A stretch of 64,000 bases of DNA. Source: Propylenella binzhouense (GTDB lineage: Bacteria; Pseudomonadota; Alphaproteobacteria; Rhizobiales; Afifellaceae). A program made the translations under genes and the position numbers. Under the pieces are notes generated by a model. It worked only from the letters and a program-made list of their open reading frames with translations, was not told the DNA's origin and made no database searches. The stretch covers positions 35,759 through 99,758 of the forward strand of contig NZ_SPKJ01000007.1 of the NCBI RefSeq assembly GCF_009866965.1, in the 5' to 3' direction. Positions 42,321 to 50,948 of this stretch are shown here, piece by piece; positions within the stretch are counted from its first letter, which is position 1; every line of letters starts with the position of its first letter.

Positions 42321-43130
42321 ATGGCAGCAACGGACAATCCGATCCTGAGGGTCGATGGCCTGCAGATGAGGTTCGGAGGGCTGACTGCGCTCGACAACGT
42401 CTCCTTCACCGCCGGGGAAGGGGAGGTCACTGCGGTGATCGGCCCGAACGGCGCCGGCAAGACGACGCTCTTCAACTGCATCACCGGCATGTATCGAGCG
42501 TCCGCCGGGAGGGTGAGCTTCGCCGGCCAGGACATCTCCGGCTTTGCGCCGCATCGGGTAGCGCGCGCCGGCATGGCGCGCACCTTTCAGAACCTCGCGC
42601 TGTTTCCCGGCCTCAATGTGCGCGACAACCTGCTGGTCGGCGCCTATCGCCACGGTGCTTCCGGTCTGATCGAGGGCGCGGTCCTGGGGCCGCGGGCGCG
42701 GCGCGAACAGGCCGCGGCCGAGGACAGGGCCGCCGAAATTCTCGAATTCCTCGGCATCCCGGAACTCGCCGAGGCGATGCCCGGTGAACTACCCTACGGC
42801 CGGCAGAAGCAGGTCGAGTTCGGCCGCGTGCTGATGCAGGACGCGCGCATGATCCTGCTCGACGAGCCGATGGCGGGCATGAGCCGGCCGGAGAAGACGC
42901 TCATGGTGGCGTTGATCCGCAACGTCCGTCACCGTTACGGCGTCAGCTTCCTGGTCGTCGAGCACGACATGCCGGTGATCATGGATATTTCCGACCACAT
43001 CGTGGTGCTCGATTTCGGCCGCAAGATCGCCGATGGGCCGCCGGCGAAGGTGCAGCAGGATCCGGCGGTAATCGCCGCCTATCTGGGCTCGGAAGAGGCG
43101 GGACAGGCGGTGTTTGCCGGCGCAGCCTGA
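42321..43130 (+). CDS. Liv-type ABC transporter ATP-binding protein (LivG), system 1
   Basis: 269-aa ATPase. Walker A GPNGAGKTTLFNCITG, the LivG-specific ARTFQNLALFPGLNVRDNL, signature LPYGRQKQVEFGRVL, Walker B MILLDEPMAGM, H-loop LVVEHDMPVIMDISD. Three starts are possible (GTG 42309, ATG 42315, ATG 42321); I chose 42321 for its GAGG at 6 nt. Completes importer system 1. Confidence 0.9.
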   Translation: MAATDNPILRVDGLQMRFGGLTALDNVSFTAGEGEVTAVIGPNGAGKTTLFNCITGMYRASAGRVSFAGQDISGFAPHRVARAGMARTFQNLALFPGLNVRDNLLVGAYRHGASGLIEGAVLGPRARREQAAAEDRAAEILEFLGIPELAEAMPGELPYGRQKQVEFGRVLMQDARMILLDEPMAGMSRPEKTLMVALIRNVRHRYGVSFLVVEHDMPVIMDISDHIVVLDFGRKIADGPPAKVQQDPAVIAAYLGSEEAGQAVFAGAA

Positions 43131-43158
43131 ATTTCGGAATGACAGGGGGGCGGTAGTC

Positions 43159-43941
43159 GTGAACGAATTTGTGAGGACCGAAGCTCTCGACCGCGCGGCG
43201 CTCAAGCAGCGCTTCATCGAGGAGCGCGGCTACTGGAATTCCTATTGGGAGGGATTGCTGCAGGTCTCGCCCGGCTATTTCGAAGCGGCGCTCAACCTTT
43301 GGGGTCTGCCGCACCGGTCCGGTCCGCTCGAGCCGAAGGTGCGCGAATTCATCCTCATCGCCGTCAATGCTGCCGTCACTCATATGCACGAGCCGGCGCT
43401 GCGCCAGCATATCCGCAACGCGCTCGCCTTCGGCGCTAGCGAGGACGAGCTGGTCGAGGTGCTGCAACTGGTCAGCATCCTTGGCGTCCATGCTCTGTCC
43501 ATGGGCGTCCCGGCGCTGGTCGACGAATTGAACAATCTCGACAAGGGAGATGAGATCGCGGAACTTCTGGCCGACCCGGAGCGGCAGAAGACCAAGGCCG
43601 AGTTCATGCGGCTTAGGGGCTACTGGAACGACTTCTGGAACGGGCTGCTCGCGATCGACCACGACTTCTTCAAGTCGTATCTCCAGTATTCGCTGGCCGG
43701 CCAGAAGGGGCCTCTCGACCCCAAGATCAAGGAATTCATCTACATCGCGATAGATGCGTCGGCGACCCACCTCTACGAGCCCGGCCTGCGCGTGCACTAC
43801 CAGAAGGCCTTCGCCTGCGGCGCGACCAAGGAGGAGATTTTGCAGGTGCTGCAGATCACCGGCGAGATCGGCATGCAGACCTCCACGATGGGCATTCCCG
43901 TGCTGCTTGACGAATTGCGCCAGCACAAGGCGGCCCGATAG
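43159..43941 (+). CDS. Double-domain CMD-family protein, copy 2
   Basis: 260-aa tandem-domain protein paralogous to the one at 37227: RGYWNSYWEGLL, LEPKVREFILIAV, HMHEPALRQHIRNALAFGAS in domain 1; RGYWNDFWNGLL, LDPKIKEFIYIAIDASATHLYEPGLR in domain 2. No CxxC. GTG 43159 follows GGGGGGCGG; an in-frame TTG (43114) overlaps livG. Located at the end of the ABC operon. Its presence in two transcription units of one regulon argues for a real catalytic or binding step in the pathway, perhaps on acyl or lactone intermediates, but no function can be assigned. Confidence 0.87.
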   Translation: MNEFVRTEALDRAALKQRFIEERGYWNSYWEGLLQVSPGYFEAALNLWGLPHRSGPLEPKVREFILIAVNAAVTHMHEPALRQHIRNALAFGASEDELVEVLQLVSILGVHALSMGVPALVDELNNLDKGDEIAELLADPERQKTKAEFMRLRGYWNDFWNGLLAIDHDFFKSYLQYSLAGQKGPLDPKIKEFIYIAIDASATHLYEPGLRVHYQKAFACGATKEEILQVLQITGEIGMQTSTMGIPVLLDELRQHKAAR

Positions 43942-44161
43942 CCGCGATCTGTTCCTCCTCGGGGAAGAGGACGGCAATCGACGCATCTCCGAGCCTGCCG
44001 GCAGCGCCGCGCGCCCCTGACGGGAACGCGTCACATCGGCACCGGGGAGGGACTGGGAACTCTCGTTCGTCAGCCAGCGCTGGCAACCAGAAGGTACAGG
44101 CAAACACAAACGGTATGGGGGGTTCTCCTCTTCATACCTCCTTGGGAGGACCCGGCACGGG
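43942..44161. other. Intergenic region before second ABC operon
   Basis: 220 bp without a gene. It holds one possible operator half (44103-44116 AACACAAACGGTAT, 10 of 14 positions of the cluster palindrome) but no second copy at 20 bp, so regulon membership of the downstream operon is uncertain. Confidence 0.35.
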
Positions 44162-45208
44162 ATGAGAGCAGTCGTCGTAAGAGAGCCTGGGCCTGCGCGG
44201 CAGGTGATGCGGGTCGAGACCCTGCCGGACCCGGTGCCGGGGCGGCTCGACGTGATCGTCCATGTCGAAGCCTGCGGCATCTGCTTCCACGACGTGGTCG
44301 CGCGGGATGGCACCTTGAAGGCCGGCGTCGAGATGCCGATCATCCCCGGCCACGAGGTTGCGGGCAGGGTCGTCGAGATCGGCGCCGAGGTTCGCGGCAT
44401 TCGGGTCGGCGATCGCGTCGCGACCACGCAGCGCTATCATGTCTGCGGCGATTGCCGCTTCTGCCGCACCGCCCGCGAGCCGCTCTGCGACGAGAAGATC
44501 TTCCTTGGAGATGTCGGGCTGAACGGGGGCTACGCCGAGTTCGTCGCCGTCGAAGCCGACAATGTCGTTCCTGTGCCTGAGGGCGTGCCTGTCGAGGCGG
44601 CGGCGATCGCCTCCTGCGCGATCGGCACGATGTACCATGCGATCGTCGAGGTTGGGCAGGTCCGCCCGGGCGAGAGCGTGCTGATGACCGGCGCGGGCGG
44701 CGGTCTCGGCATGCACGGCCTGCAGGTCGCCCGCAGCGCCGGAGCCCGCGTCATCGCGGTGACGAGCTCGACGGAGAAAGCCGCCGCGATCCGCGATGCC
44801 GGCGCCCACGAGGTCGTGGTCGGCGGGCGCGGCGAGGATTTTTCCGAGGCGGTGCGCGAGCTGACCCGCGGGGAGGGCGTCGACGTGGTCATCGACAATG
44901 TCGGCAGCCCTGCCTTCGCCGCGACCCGCCGCTCGGTCGCCAAGGGCGGCCGCTGGGTGCTTGTCGGGCAGCTGGGCGGCGAATTCATCCCCTTCAACCC
45001 GGCGCAGCTTTTCCTGAAAGGCATTTCCATGCTCAGCGCCACCAGCACCACGCGCGAGGAGCTGCGCCGCTGCCTCGATCTTCTGGCACACGGCGCAGTT
45101 CGCGCCGTCCTGAGCGGATCCGTGCCGCTGGAGGAGGTCTACCGCATGCATGAGGCTTTGGAGCGCGGCGGCGTGCTCGGCCGCGCGATCGTGAGGCCAG
45201 GCTCGTGA
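44162..45208 (+). CDS. Zinc-dependent alcohol dehydrogenase (MDR family)
   Basis: 348-aa medium-chain dehydrogenase. Catalytic zinc ligand segments GICFHD and PGHEVAG, the structural zinc lobe CGDCRFCRTAREPLC with four Cys, and the cofactor motif GAGGGLGMHGLQVA are present. It interconverts an alcohol and a carbonyl. ATG 44162 follows GGGAGGACC. First gene of the second importer operon; its stop overlaps the next start (GTGA). Co-transcription with an importer suggests the imported compound or an early product is an alcohol or carbonyl. Confidence 0.92.
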   Translation: MRAVVVREPGPARQVMRVETLPDPVPGRLDVIVHVEACGICFHDVVARDGTLKAGVEMPIIPGHEVAGRVVEIGAEVRGIRVGDRVATTQRYHVCGDCRFCRTAREPLCDEKIFLGDVGLNGGYAEFVAVEADNVVPVPEGVPVEAAAIASCAIGTMYHAIVEVGQVRPGESVLMTGAGGGLGMHGLQVARSAGARVIAVTSSTEKAAAIRDAGAHEVVVGGRGEDFSEAVRELTRGEGVDVVIDNVGSPAFAATRRSVAKGGRWVLVGQLGGEFIPFNPAQLFLKGISMLSATSTTREELRRCLDLLAHGAVRAVLSGSVPLEEVYRMHEALERGGVLGRAIVRPGS

Positions 45209-46152
45209 GCATCTTCATCGAACAGTTCCTGCAGGCGCTGACGAGCGGGATCCAGCTCGGCTGTATCTATGGCCTGATGTGCGTCGGCCTCGCCTTCATC
45301 TTCGGCATCATGGGCGTCATCAACTTCGCTCAGGCCGATTTCATGATGGTGGGGATGTATCTGGTCCTGGCCATCGTCGGCAGCCTGCTCGCAAGCAGCT
45401 TCCTCGGTCCCGTCGCGCCGTTCCTTGCCGCCTTCCTGATCGCCCCGCTGATGTTCGCCATCGGCTACCTGCTGCATCGCTGGCTGATCGTGCGCACGAC
45501 AGGCCTGAGGATCGCCAACCAGATCGAGGCGCATCAGGCCCAGCTCATCCTCACCCTCGGCGTTGCCCTGATCCTCCAGAACGGCGCCCTGATCCTGCTC
45601 GGCTCGGCGCCCGCCTCCATCATCAGCCCGCTGTCCTACTCGGCTTGGGAGATCCCTCTGCTGTTCGACGACTTCAGCGCCCTGTTCATCAACAAGGCCC
45701 GGACCTATGACGCCATCATCTGCGTCGCCGTCACGCTGGCGCTGTACTGGCTGATCCGCAGCACCCGCGTCGGCAAGTCGCTCAGGGCGTCGGCCGACAA
45801 TCCGACGGCCGCGATCTATATGGGCATCGACGTCGACCGCGCGCACCGCATCGCGTTCGGCCTCGGCACGGCGATCGCCGGCGTCGCCGGCGGTCTGATC
45901 GTGCTGTATTATCCGGTGCAGCCGCTCGTCGGCTTCGATTTCCTCATCATCATGTATGCCGGCGTGGTGCTCGGCGGCCTGGGGAGTCTCATCGGCGCCT
46001 TCTGGGGCGGCTTCGTCATCGCGCTGGTGCAGCAGCTCGCGACGCTGGTGCTGCCGCTGCAGCTGCAGAACGCGACGGTCTTCATCGTCTTCCTGCTGGT
46101 CCTGCTGCTGCGCCCGCAAGGGTTCTTCGGCCGGCACGTGGAAAGGGCGTGA
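45205..46152 (+). CDS. Liv-type ABC transporter permease (LivH), system 2
   Basis: 315-aa permease, about 8 helices, with LivH start features (GIQLGCIYGLMCVGLAFIFG, INFAQADFMMVGMY) and GGLGSLIGAFWGGFVIALVQQ. The GTG start overlaps the dehydrogenase stop; the stop overlaps the next gene. Only distantly similar to the system 1 LivH, so not a recent duplication. Confidence 0.92.
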   Translation: MSIFIEQFLQALTSGIQLGCIYGLMCVGLAFIFGIMGVINFAQADFMMVGMYLVLAIVGSLLASSFLGPVAPFLAAFLIAPLMFAIGYLLHRWLIVRTTGLRIANQIEAHQAQLILTLGVALILQNGALILLGSAPASIISPLSYSAWEIPLLFDDFSALFINKARTYDAIICVAVTLALYWLIRSTRVGKSLRASADNPTAAIYMGIDVDRAHRIAFGLGTAIAGVAGGLIVLYYPVQPLVGFDFLIIMYAGVVLGGLGSLIGAFWGGFVIALVQQLATLVLPLQLQNATVFIVFLLVLLLRPQGFFGRHVERA

Positions 46153-47933
46153 CGGTGAGCGACCGGCGCAAGATCGCAAGGCCGCTGGCCTTCATCCTGA
46201 TCATCGCGGCCGCCTGGTTCGCGTTGAGCTTCATTGTCGAGAACGCCTATTACGCGCTCCTGCTGACCATCATCCCGATCTGGGCCACCTTCGCCATCTC
46301 GTGGAACATCTTCAGCGGCTATAGCGGCCTGGTCTCCTTCGGCCATGCCGCCTTCTTCGGGCTCGGCGCCTACACGATAGCGCTCACCTCGCTCCATCTC
46401 GACCTGACGCCCTGGTTCGGCCTGCCGCTGGCGGCAGTGGTCGGGGCGGTGGCGGGGGCGGTGATCGGCTATCCCACCTTCCGGCTGAGCGGCCTCTACT
46501 TCGCGCTCGCCATGCTCGCCTACCCGCTGTCGTTGGTCTACGTCTTCGAATGGCTGGGCTACCAGGAGGTCATCCTGCCGATGCGGCCGGAGCACCGGCT
46601 CTGGTACATGCAGTTCGGCAGCTATCACGGCTATCTCGCCGTCGCGCTCGCCCTGCTCGTCCTCTCGGTGGTGCTGTCGCTGATCATCGAGCGCTCCCGC
46701 TTCGGCCTGTCGCTGCTGGCGATCAAGCAGAACGAACTGGCGGCCGAGGCCTCTGGCGTCGACACCTTCCGCTGCAAGATGCAGGCGCTGATCCTGAGCG
46801 GCGCCCTGGCGGCGACCGCCGGCGGCCTCTATGCCGTCGTCGTCTTCGTGCTGACGCCGGGCAGCGTCTTCGGCGTCATCATCTCGGCGCAGGCGATCAT
46901 CCTTTCGCTGTTCGGCGGGGCGGGTGTCGTCTGGGGCCCGCTGATCGGAGCAGCCACGCTGCTTCCGCTCAGCGAGACGCTGCATGCCGAACTCGGCAGC
47001 GTGCTGCCGGGCATCCAAGGCCTGCTTTACGGCGTCGCCATCATCTTCGTCATCCTTCTTGCCCCGGAGGGAATCTACTGGCGGGTGAGGGACCTCCTGA
47101 GCCGCCGCAAGGGGGTCGAGCAAGCGCGGCCGGCCGAGCCGGTCGGCGCCGCGGCGCCCGCGGTGGCGAAAGACCACTCCGCGCCGCGGCCCGAGCCCGG
47201 CGATATCCTCCTGTCCGTTCGTGGGCTGTCAAAGACCTATGGCGGCTTGAAGGCGGTCGACGACGTCTCCTTCGACGTTCGCGAAGGAGAGATCCTGGGG
47301 ATCATCGGGCCGAACGGCGCCGGCAAGACGACGCTCTTCAACCTGCTCAACGGCATCGTCCGCCCCAATGCCGGCGAGATACGGTTCGACGGCCGCGACG
47401 TGGCCGGCCTGAAGCCGAATCGCGCCTGCCGGCTGGGCATCGGGCGCACCTTCCAGGTGGTCCGCGCTTTTCAGCGCATGGCGGTGCTGGAGAACGTGGC
47501 TGTGGGCGCCTATGTGCACGCCGAGAACGAGGAGCAGGCCTGGAGGCTGGCCGAGCAGGCGGTATCGATGGTCGGGCTTGCCGACCGCAAGGATACGCTC
47601 GCCTCCGCGCTGACGAGCAAGGAACTGCGGCTGATGGAGCTTGCGCGCGCGCTCGCCTCGCGTCCGCGGCTGCTCCTGCTCGACGAGCCGCTGGCCGGCC
47701 TCGGCAGCGCCGAAACCGACGAGCTCATGTCCATGGTCGCCCGCCTGCCCGCGCACGGGGTGACCGTCGTCATCATCGAGCACACGATCGGTGCCATGGC
47801 GGGCCTGGCCGATCGCTTCGTCGTCCTCGACCACGGCCGGTTCCTCACGCAGGGCGCGCCGGGCGACGTGACCCGCGACCCCCGCGTGATCGAGGCCTAT
47901 CTCGGGCAAAGATGGGCGGCCAAGCATGCTTGA
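46149..47933 (+). CDS. Fused Liv-type permease and ATPase (LivM-LivG), system 2
   Basis: 594-aa two-domain protein. Permease part, about residues 1-310 (WNIFSGYSGLVSFGHAAFFG; LSGLYFALAMLAYPLSLVY; SLFGGAGVVWGPLIGA), an Ala/Pro/Arg linker 315-350, then an ATPase with Walker A GPNGAGKTTLFNLLNG near 388, GIGRTFQVVRAFQRM and Walker B LLLLDEPLAGL near 509. The signature is atypical: LTSKELRLMELARAL, with no SGG, as in other fused LivM-LivG proteins. Start GTG 46149 or GTG 46155. Overlaps the next gene by 8 nt. Confidence 0.9.
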   Translation: MTVSDRRKIARPLAFILIIAAAWFALSFIVENAYYALLLTIIPIWATFAISWNIFSGYSGLVSFGHAAFFGLGAYTIALTSLHLDLTPWFGLPLAAVVGAVAGAVIGYPTFRLSGLYFALAMLAYPLSLVYVFEWLGYQEVILPMRPEHRLWYMQFGSYHGYLAVALALLVLSVVLSLIIERSRFGLSLLAIKQNELAAEASGVDTFRCKMQALILSGALAATAGGLYAVVVFVLTPGSVFGVIISAQAIILSLFGGAGVVWGPLIGAATLLPLSETLHAELGSVLPGIQGLLYGVAIIFVILLAPEGIYWRVRDLLSRRKGVEQARPAEPVGAAAPAVAKDHSAPRPEPGDILLSVRGLSKTYGGLKAVDDVSFDVREGEILGIIGPNGAGKTTLFNLLNGIVRPNAGEIRFDGRDVAGLKPNRACRLGIGRTFQVVRAFQRMAVLENVAVGAYVHAENEEQAWRLAEQAVSMVGLADRKDTLASALTSKELRLMELARALASRPRLLLLDEPLAGLGSAETDELMSMVARLPAHGVTVVIIEHTIGAMAGLADRFVVLDHGRFLTQGAPGDVTRDPRVIEAYLGQRWAAKHA

Positions 47934-48633
47934 AGTCCAGTCCCTTACCGTCGCTTATGGCGGGCTGCGCGCCCTCGCCGACGTCTCGATCGAGGTGATG
48001 CGGGGCGAGCTGGTCTGCGTCGTCGGGCCTAACGGTGCCGGCAAGTCCACGCTGTTCAAGGCTATTTCCGGAACGGTGGCGCCGCGATCAGGCAAGGTTG
48101 TGTTCGAGGGTGTCGACCTCTCGACCACGAGTGCGGCCCAGCGGGCGCATCTCGGCATCGCCCATGTCCCGGAGGGCCGCGAGGTGTTCCGCTCCATGAG
48201 CGTCATGGAGAACCTGGAAATGGGTGCCTGGGTCGAAGCCGGGCGCGAGCGCTTCGCCGAGACCCTCGATCGCGTGTTCTCGCTCTTTCCGAAGCTCGCC
48301 GAGCGGCGCCACCAGCTTGCGGGGACGCTTTCGGGGGGCGAGCAGCAGATGCTCGCCATCGGACGCGGACTGGCGTCACGGCCGAAGCTCATGATGCTCG
48401 ATGAGCCCTCGATGGGCCTCGCCCCGGCCGTCGCCGACCTGATCTTCGAAAGCATCTCGCAGCTCCACAAGGAGAGCGGGCTGACGATCCTCCTCGTTGA
48501 GCAGCGCGTGGCCGAGGCCATGGAGCACAGCGATCGCGGCTATGTCCTGCAGACGGGCGAGGTGGTCTTGTCCGGCACGTTCGAGGAGCTTTCAAAAGAC
48601 GACCGGATTCGTCGTGCCTATTTCGGAATGTAG
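47926..48633 (+). CDS. Liv-type ABC transporter ATP-binding protein (LivF), system 2
   Basis: 235-aa ATPase with canonical motifs: GPNGAGKSTLFKAISG, LSGGEQQMLAIGRGL, LMMLDEPSMGLAP, LLVEQRV. ATG 47926 lies inside the end of the fused permease-ATPase gene. Its normal signature motif may compensate for the atypical one of the fused partner, in a heterodimeric ATPase. Confidence 0.92.
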   Translation: MLEVQSLTVAYGGLRALADVSIEVMRGELVCVVGPNGAGKSTLFKAISGTVAPRSGKVVFEGVDLSTTSAAQRAHLGIAHVPEGREVFRSMSVMENLEMGAWVEAGRERFAETLDRVFSLFPKLAERRHQLAGTLSGGEQQMLAIGRGLASRPKLMMLDEPSMGLAPAVADLIFESISQLHKESGLTILLVEQRVAEAMEHSDRGYVLQTGEVVLSGTFEELSKDDRIRRAYFGM

Positions 48634-48649
48634 CTAGGGAGGTGGAAAG

Positions 48650-49870
48650 ATGAGAAAACTGCTTGCAGGTCTGAGTGCTCTGACCCTCACCGCGGTGTGG
48701 AGCGCCACGGGGGTGGCAACGGCCCAGGAACAGGTGACCATGGCGCTGGCCATGCCGCTGAGCGGCGCCTGGGCGCGCATCGGCGAAGTGTCCAGGGCCG
48801 CGGCCGAATGCGCCATCGCCGACATCAACGAGGCCGGCGGCATCGAGGCGCTCGGCGGGGCCAAGGTGAACCTGGTCGTGGCCGATGTCGGCGGCAGCCC
48901 GGAATCGGCCAAGAACGCGGCCGAGCGGCTTCTCTCCGCTCATCCCGACATCAGCGGCGGGGTCGGCGCCTATGTGTCGTCCTTCACGCTTCCGGTGACC
49001 GAGGTGACCGAGCGGGCCGGCATCCCGTGGCTGACGCTGTCCTATTCCGAGCGGATCACGGGCCGCGGCTACAAGCACGTCTTCATGACCTCGCCGACCT
49101 CGGTCAAGCAGGCGGAGGACGCGTTGCCGACGATCCTGGCGCTTGCCGAGCAGGCCACCGGAACGAAGCCCGACACGGTCGGCATCGTCATGGACAACAC
49201 GCCCTCGCCGGTCGGCTTCACCGAGGGAATGCGCAACGGCGGGCTCAAGAAATTCGGGCTGGAGCTGGTCGTCGACCAGGTCTTCACGCCGCCGCTGTCG
49301 GTGGCCGGTCCCATCGTGCAGCAGGTCCGCTCCGCACGGCCCGATTTCCTGCTGTTCCTGCCGACCGCCACCCCGGACATCAAGCTCATCCTGGAGCAGC
49401 TCACCCAGTTCGGCCTGACGCGCGAGCGGCTGCCGCTGGTCAACAATGGCGGCCCGATGGGCACGCCCGACCTGCTGAACGTCGTGGGCAAGGATCTGCT
49501 CGAAGGAGCGATGTTCATCACCGCGAACTGGGGGCTGAAGGGCCAGGAGGACTTCACCGAGCACTGGAAGGAGTGCACCGGCCTCCCCTGGGTGACGCAG
49601 GACATCTCCACCTACGGCCATTTCTGGCTGCTCAAGGAAGCCATGGAGATGGCCAAGTCGGCCGATCCGGAGGCGGTGACGCAGGCGCTTCACGCCATGA
49701 ACCTTACCGATGGACCGGCACGTTTCTTCCCGGGCGGCACGGTCTCCTTCGCCGAGAACGGGCGCAGGAACAACGCCTCGATCCTCATCGCACAGTGGCG
49801 TCACGGCGTTCCGGTGACCGTGTTCCCGGCCGAATCAGCCGTGGCCGAGCCCGTGTGGACGGGCCAATAA
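48650..49870 (+). CDS. ABC transporter substrate-binding protein (LivJ type), system 2
   Basis: 406-aa periplasmic binding protein; signal peptide about residues 1-25 (KLLAGLSALTLTAVWSATGVATAQ). Family features: ALAMPLSGAWARIGEVSRA, INEAGGIEALGGAKVNLVVAD, GVGAYVSSFTLPVTEVTERAG. GGGAGGTGG precedes ATG 48650. Placed last in its operon, 16 bp after livF, unlike system 1 where it is first. Dissimilar to the 38252 protein, so the two systems probably take different ligands. Confidence 0.92.
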   Translation: MRKLLAGLSALTLTAVWSATGVATAQEQVTMALAMPLSGAWARIGEVSRAAAECAIADINEAGGIEALGGAKVNLVVADVGGSPESAKNAAERLLSAHPDISGGVGAYVSSFTLPVTEVTERAGIPWLTLSYSERITGRGYKHVFMTSPTSVKQAEDALPTILALAEQATGTKPDTVGIVMDNTPSPVGFTEGMRNGGLKKFGLELVVDQVFTPPLSVAGPIVQQVRSARPDFLLFLPTATPDIKLILEQLTQFGLTRERLPLVNNGGPMGTPDLLNVVGKDLLEGAMFITANWGLKGQEDFTEHWKECTGLPWVTQDISTYGHFWLLKEAMEMAKSADPEAVTQALHAMNLTDGPARFFPGGTVSFAENGRRNNASILIAQWRHGVPVTVFPAESAVAEPVWTGQ

Positions 49871-49901
49871 GGTCGGCTTCGACCCTATAGCCTGGCATAT
49901 C

Positions 49902-49937
49902 CCAAGGCGTGGCAAATGGTGGTCGGCCACGCCTTGG
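49902..49937 (+). terminator. Perfect 12-bp hairpin after second ABC operon
   Basis: CCAAGGCGTGGC (49902-49913) pairs perfectly with GCCACGCCTTGG (49926-49937), 12-nt loop, 32 bp past the binding-protein stop. No T-run follows. Likely terminator or 3' mRNA protector closing the catabolic cluster. Confidence 0.6.
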
Positions 49938-50232
49938 ACCTTGCGGGGTCCGGAAACGCCGCTCAAGTGGCCCCGCATGTCGTCAAGCTTGCGCGGACCC
50001 TGCTCGCAAGCCCTGCGCAGTCGCGATGGCCGGCTGCGCGGGGTGCGGCTTGGGGCTGGTTCCACCCGGTTCCGACCGTTCTGCTTTGGCTGATAGAGCC
50101 CGCTTCGGCGGCCGCCAGGAGATCAGCCGCTTCTGCAATATCTGTCCTCTTAAGCGTCTTTCCGTGCCGGGCTTTGGCAAGGGAGGAAGCTGTTACGGGA
50201 CGTGTTTCGGCATCGCGCACCGCAGGACCCGC

Positions 50233-50460
50233 CTGCGGACACCCCGCGCCTACGGCTTTGCCGAGCGCTTCGACGGTGCCGTCTTCGACGAATTCTTCCG
50301 GGTGAAGATGCGCGCCACCTTCTACGAGGCGGTGGAGACCTGCGAGGCGGTGGCGGCCTTCCAGGCCGATCTCGATCTCTCGCTCGTCCACTACAACACC
50401 GAACGCCCGCACCTCGGCTGTCGAAACCAAGGCCGCCGGCCGATCGAGAGACAATCAACT
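50233..50460 (+). pseudogene. IS481-like transposase C-terminal remnant
   Basis: The plus-strand frame encodes GFAERFDGAVFDEFFRV, then ADLDLSLVHYNTERPHLGC and RNQGRRPIE, the conserved end of an rve-type DDE transposase (IS481 group). The upstream catalytic part and start are missing, and the expected continuation is in another frame (INSFVANGG), so the gene is dead. Bases 49938-50232 are non-coding remnant DNA. It marks past mobile-element activity at the right flank of the catabolic cluster. Confidence 0.7.
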
Positions 50461-50527
50461 CATTCGTCGCGAACGGCGGCAGGGGCACAAGACCCGTGCC
50501 GCCGCCCGCATCGTTTGGCCGGTCTTG

Positions 50528-50947
50528 TCAGCCGACGATCCGGTAGGCCAGGACCGGCAGGTCGTCCATCTGCAACGTTTCCGCCTTCGCCGGAACCGGG
50601 CCGCGCTCGAACAGGGCTTGGAGCGCCTGCGGTGTCGGATCGACGCCGAGAACGATCGCCTGCACGATCGGCCCCTCCTTCAGGCGGATATGGCCATAGA
50701 CATAAGGCGCGATCTTCTCGAACCGCGGATGGCAGGCCGGCGATATGTTATGCGAGGCCAGCAGCAGCGTGGCGTCGCCGCTCAGTTCGACCGGCGTCAC
50801 GTCCCAACTGCCGCAATGCTCGCAGCAGCCGGTCGGCGGGAAGGTGTAGCCGCCGCAGGCTTGGCAGGTGACCGCCCGAAAGACGCCCTCGGCGAGCCCT
50901 TCGTAATAGGAGCGGATGGCGCTCGGCTGTTCGGCAACGTTCGGCAT
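50528..50947 (-). CDS. Zn-ribbon OB-fold (DUF35) partner protein
   Basis: 139-aa DUF35 protein with an intact four-Cys ribbon (CQACGGYTFPPTGCCEHC) and OB fold (GDATLLLASHNISPACHP; PYVYGHIRLKEGPIVQAIV). Located 1 nt after the stop of the thiolase gene on the same strand; the two surely form a complex. Third DUF35 gene of the window. Confidence 0.88.
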   Translation of the reverse strand: MPNVAEQPSAIRSYYEGLAEGVFRAVTCQACGGYTFPPTGCCEHCGSWDVTPVELSGDATLLLASHNISPACHPRFEKIAPYVYGHIRLKEGPIVQAIVLGVDPTPQALQALFERGPVPAKAETLQMDDLPVLAYRIVG

Positions 50948-50948
50948 G

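Noticed and set aside
44103..44116. Possible regulon operator before the zinc dehydrogenase/ABC system 2 operon
   Set aside because: Only one half is good and no second copy occurs at 20 bp; kept as a note in the intergenic entry and not counted among regulon sites.
49963..50454. Minus-strand frame with GKTLKRTDIAEAADLLAAAE over the IS remnant
   Set aside because: A short protein-like stretch only; no start signal, no domain, and it overlaps recognisable transposase sequence on the other strand. Left unassigned.
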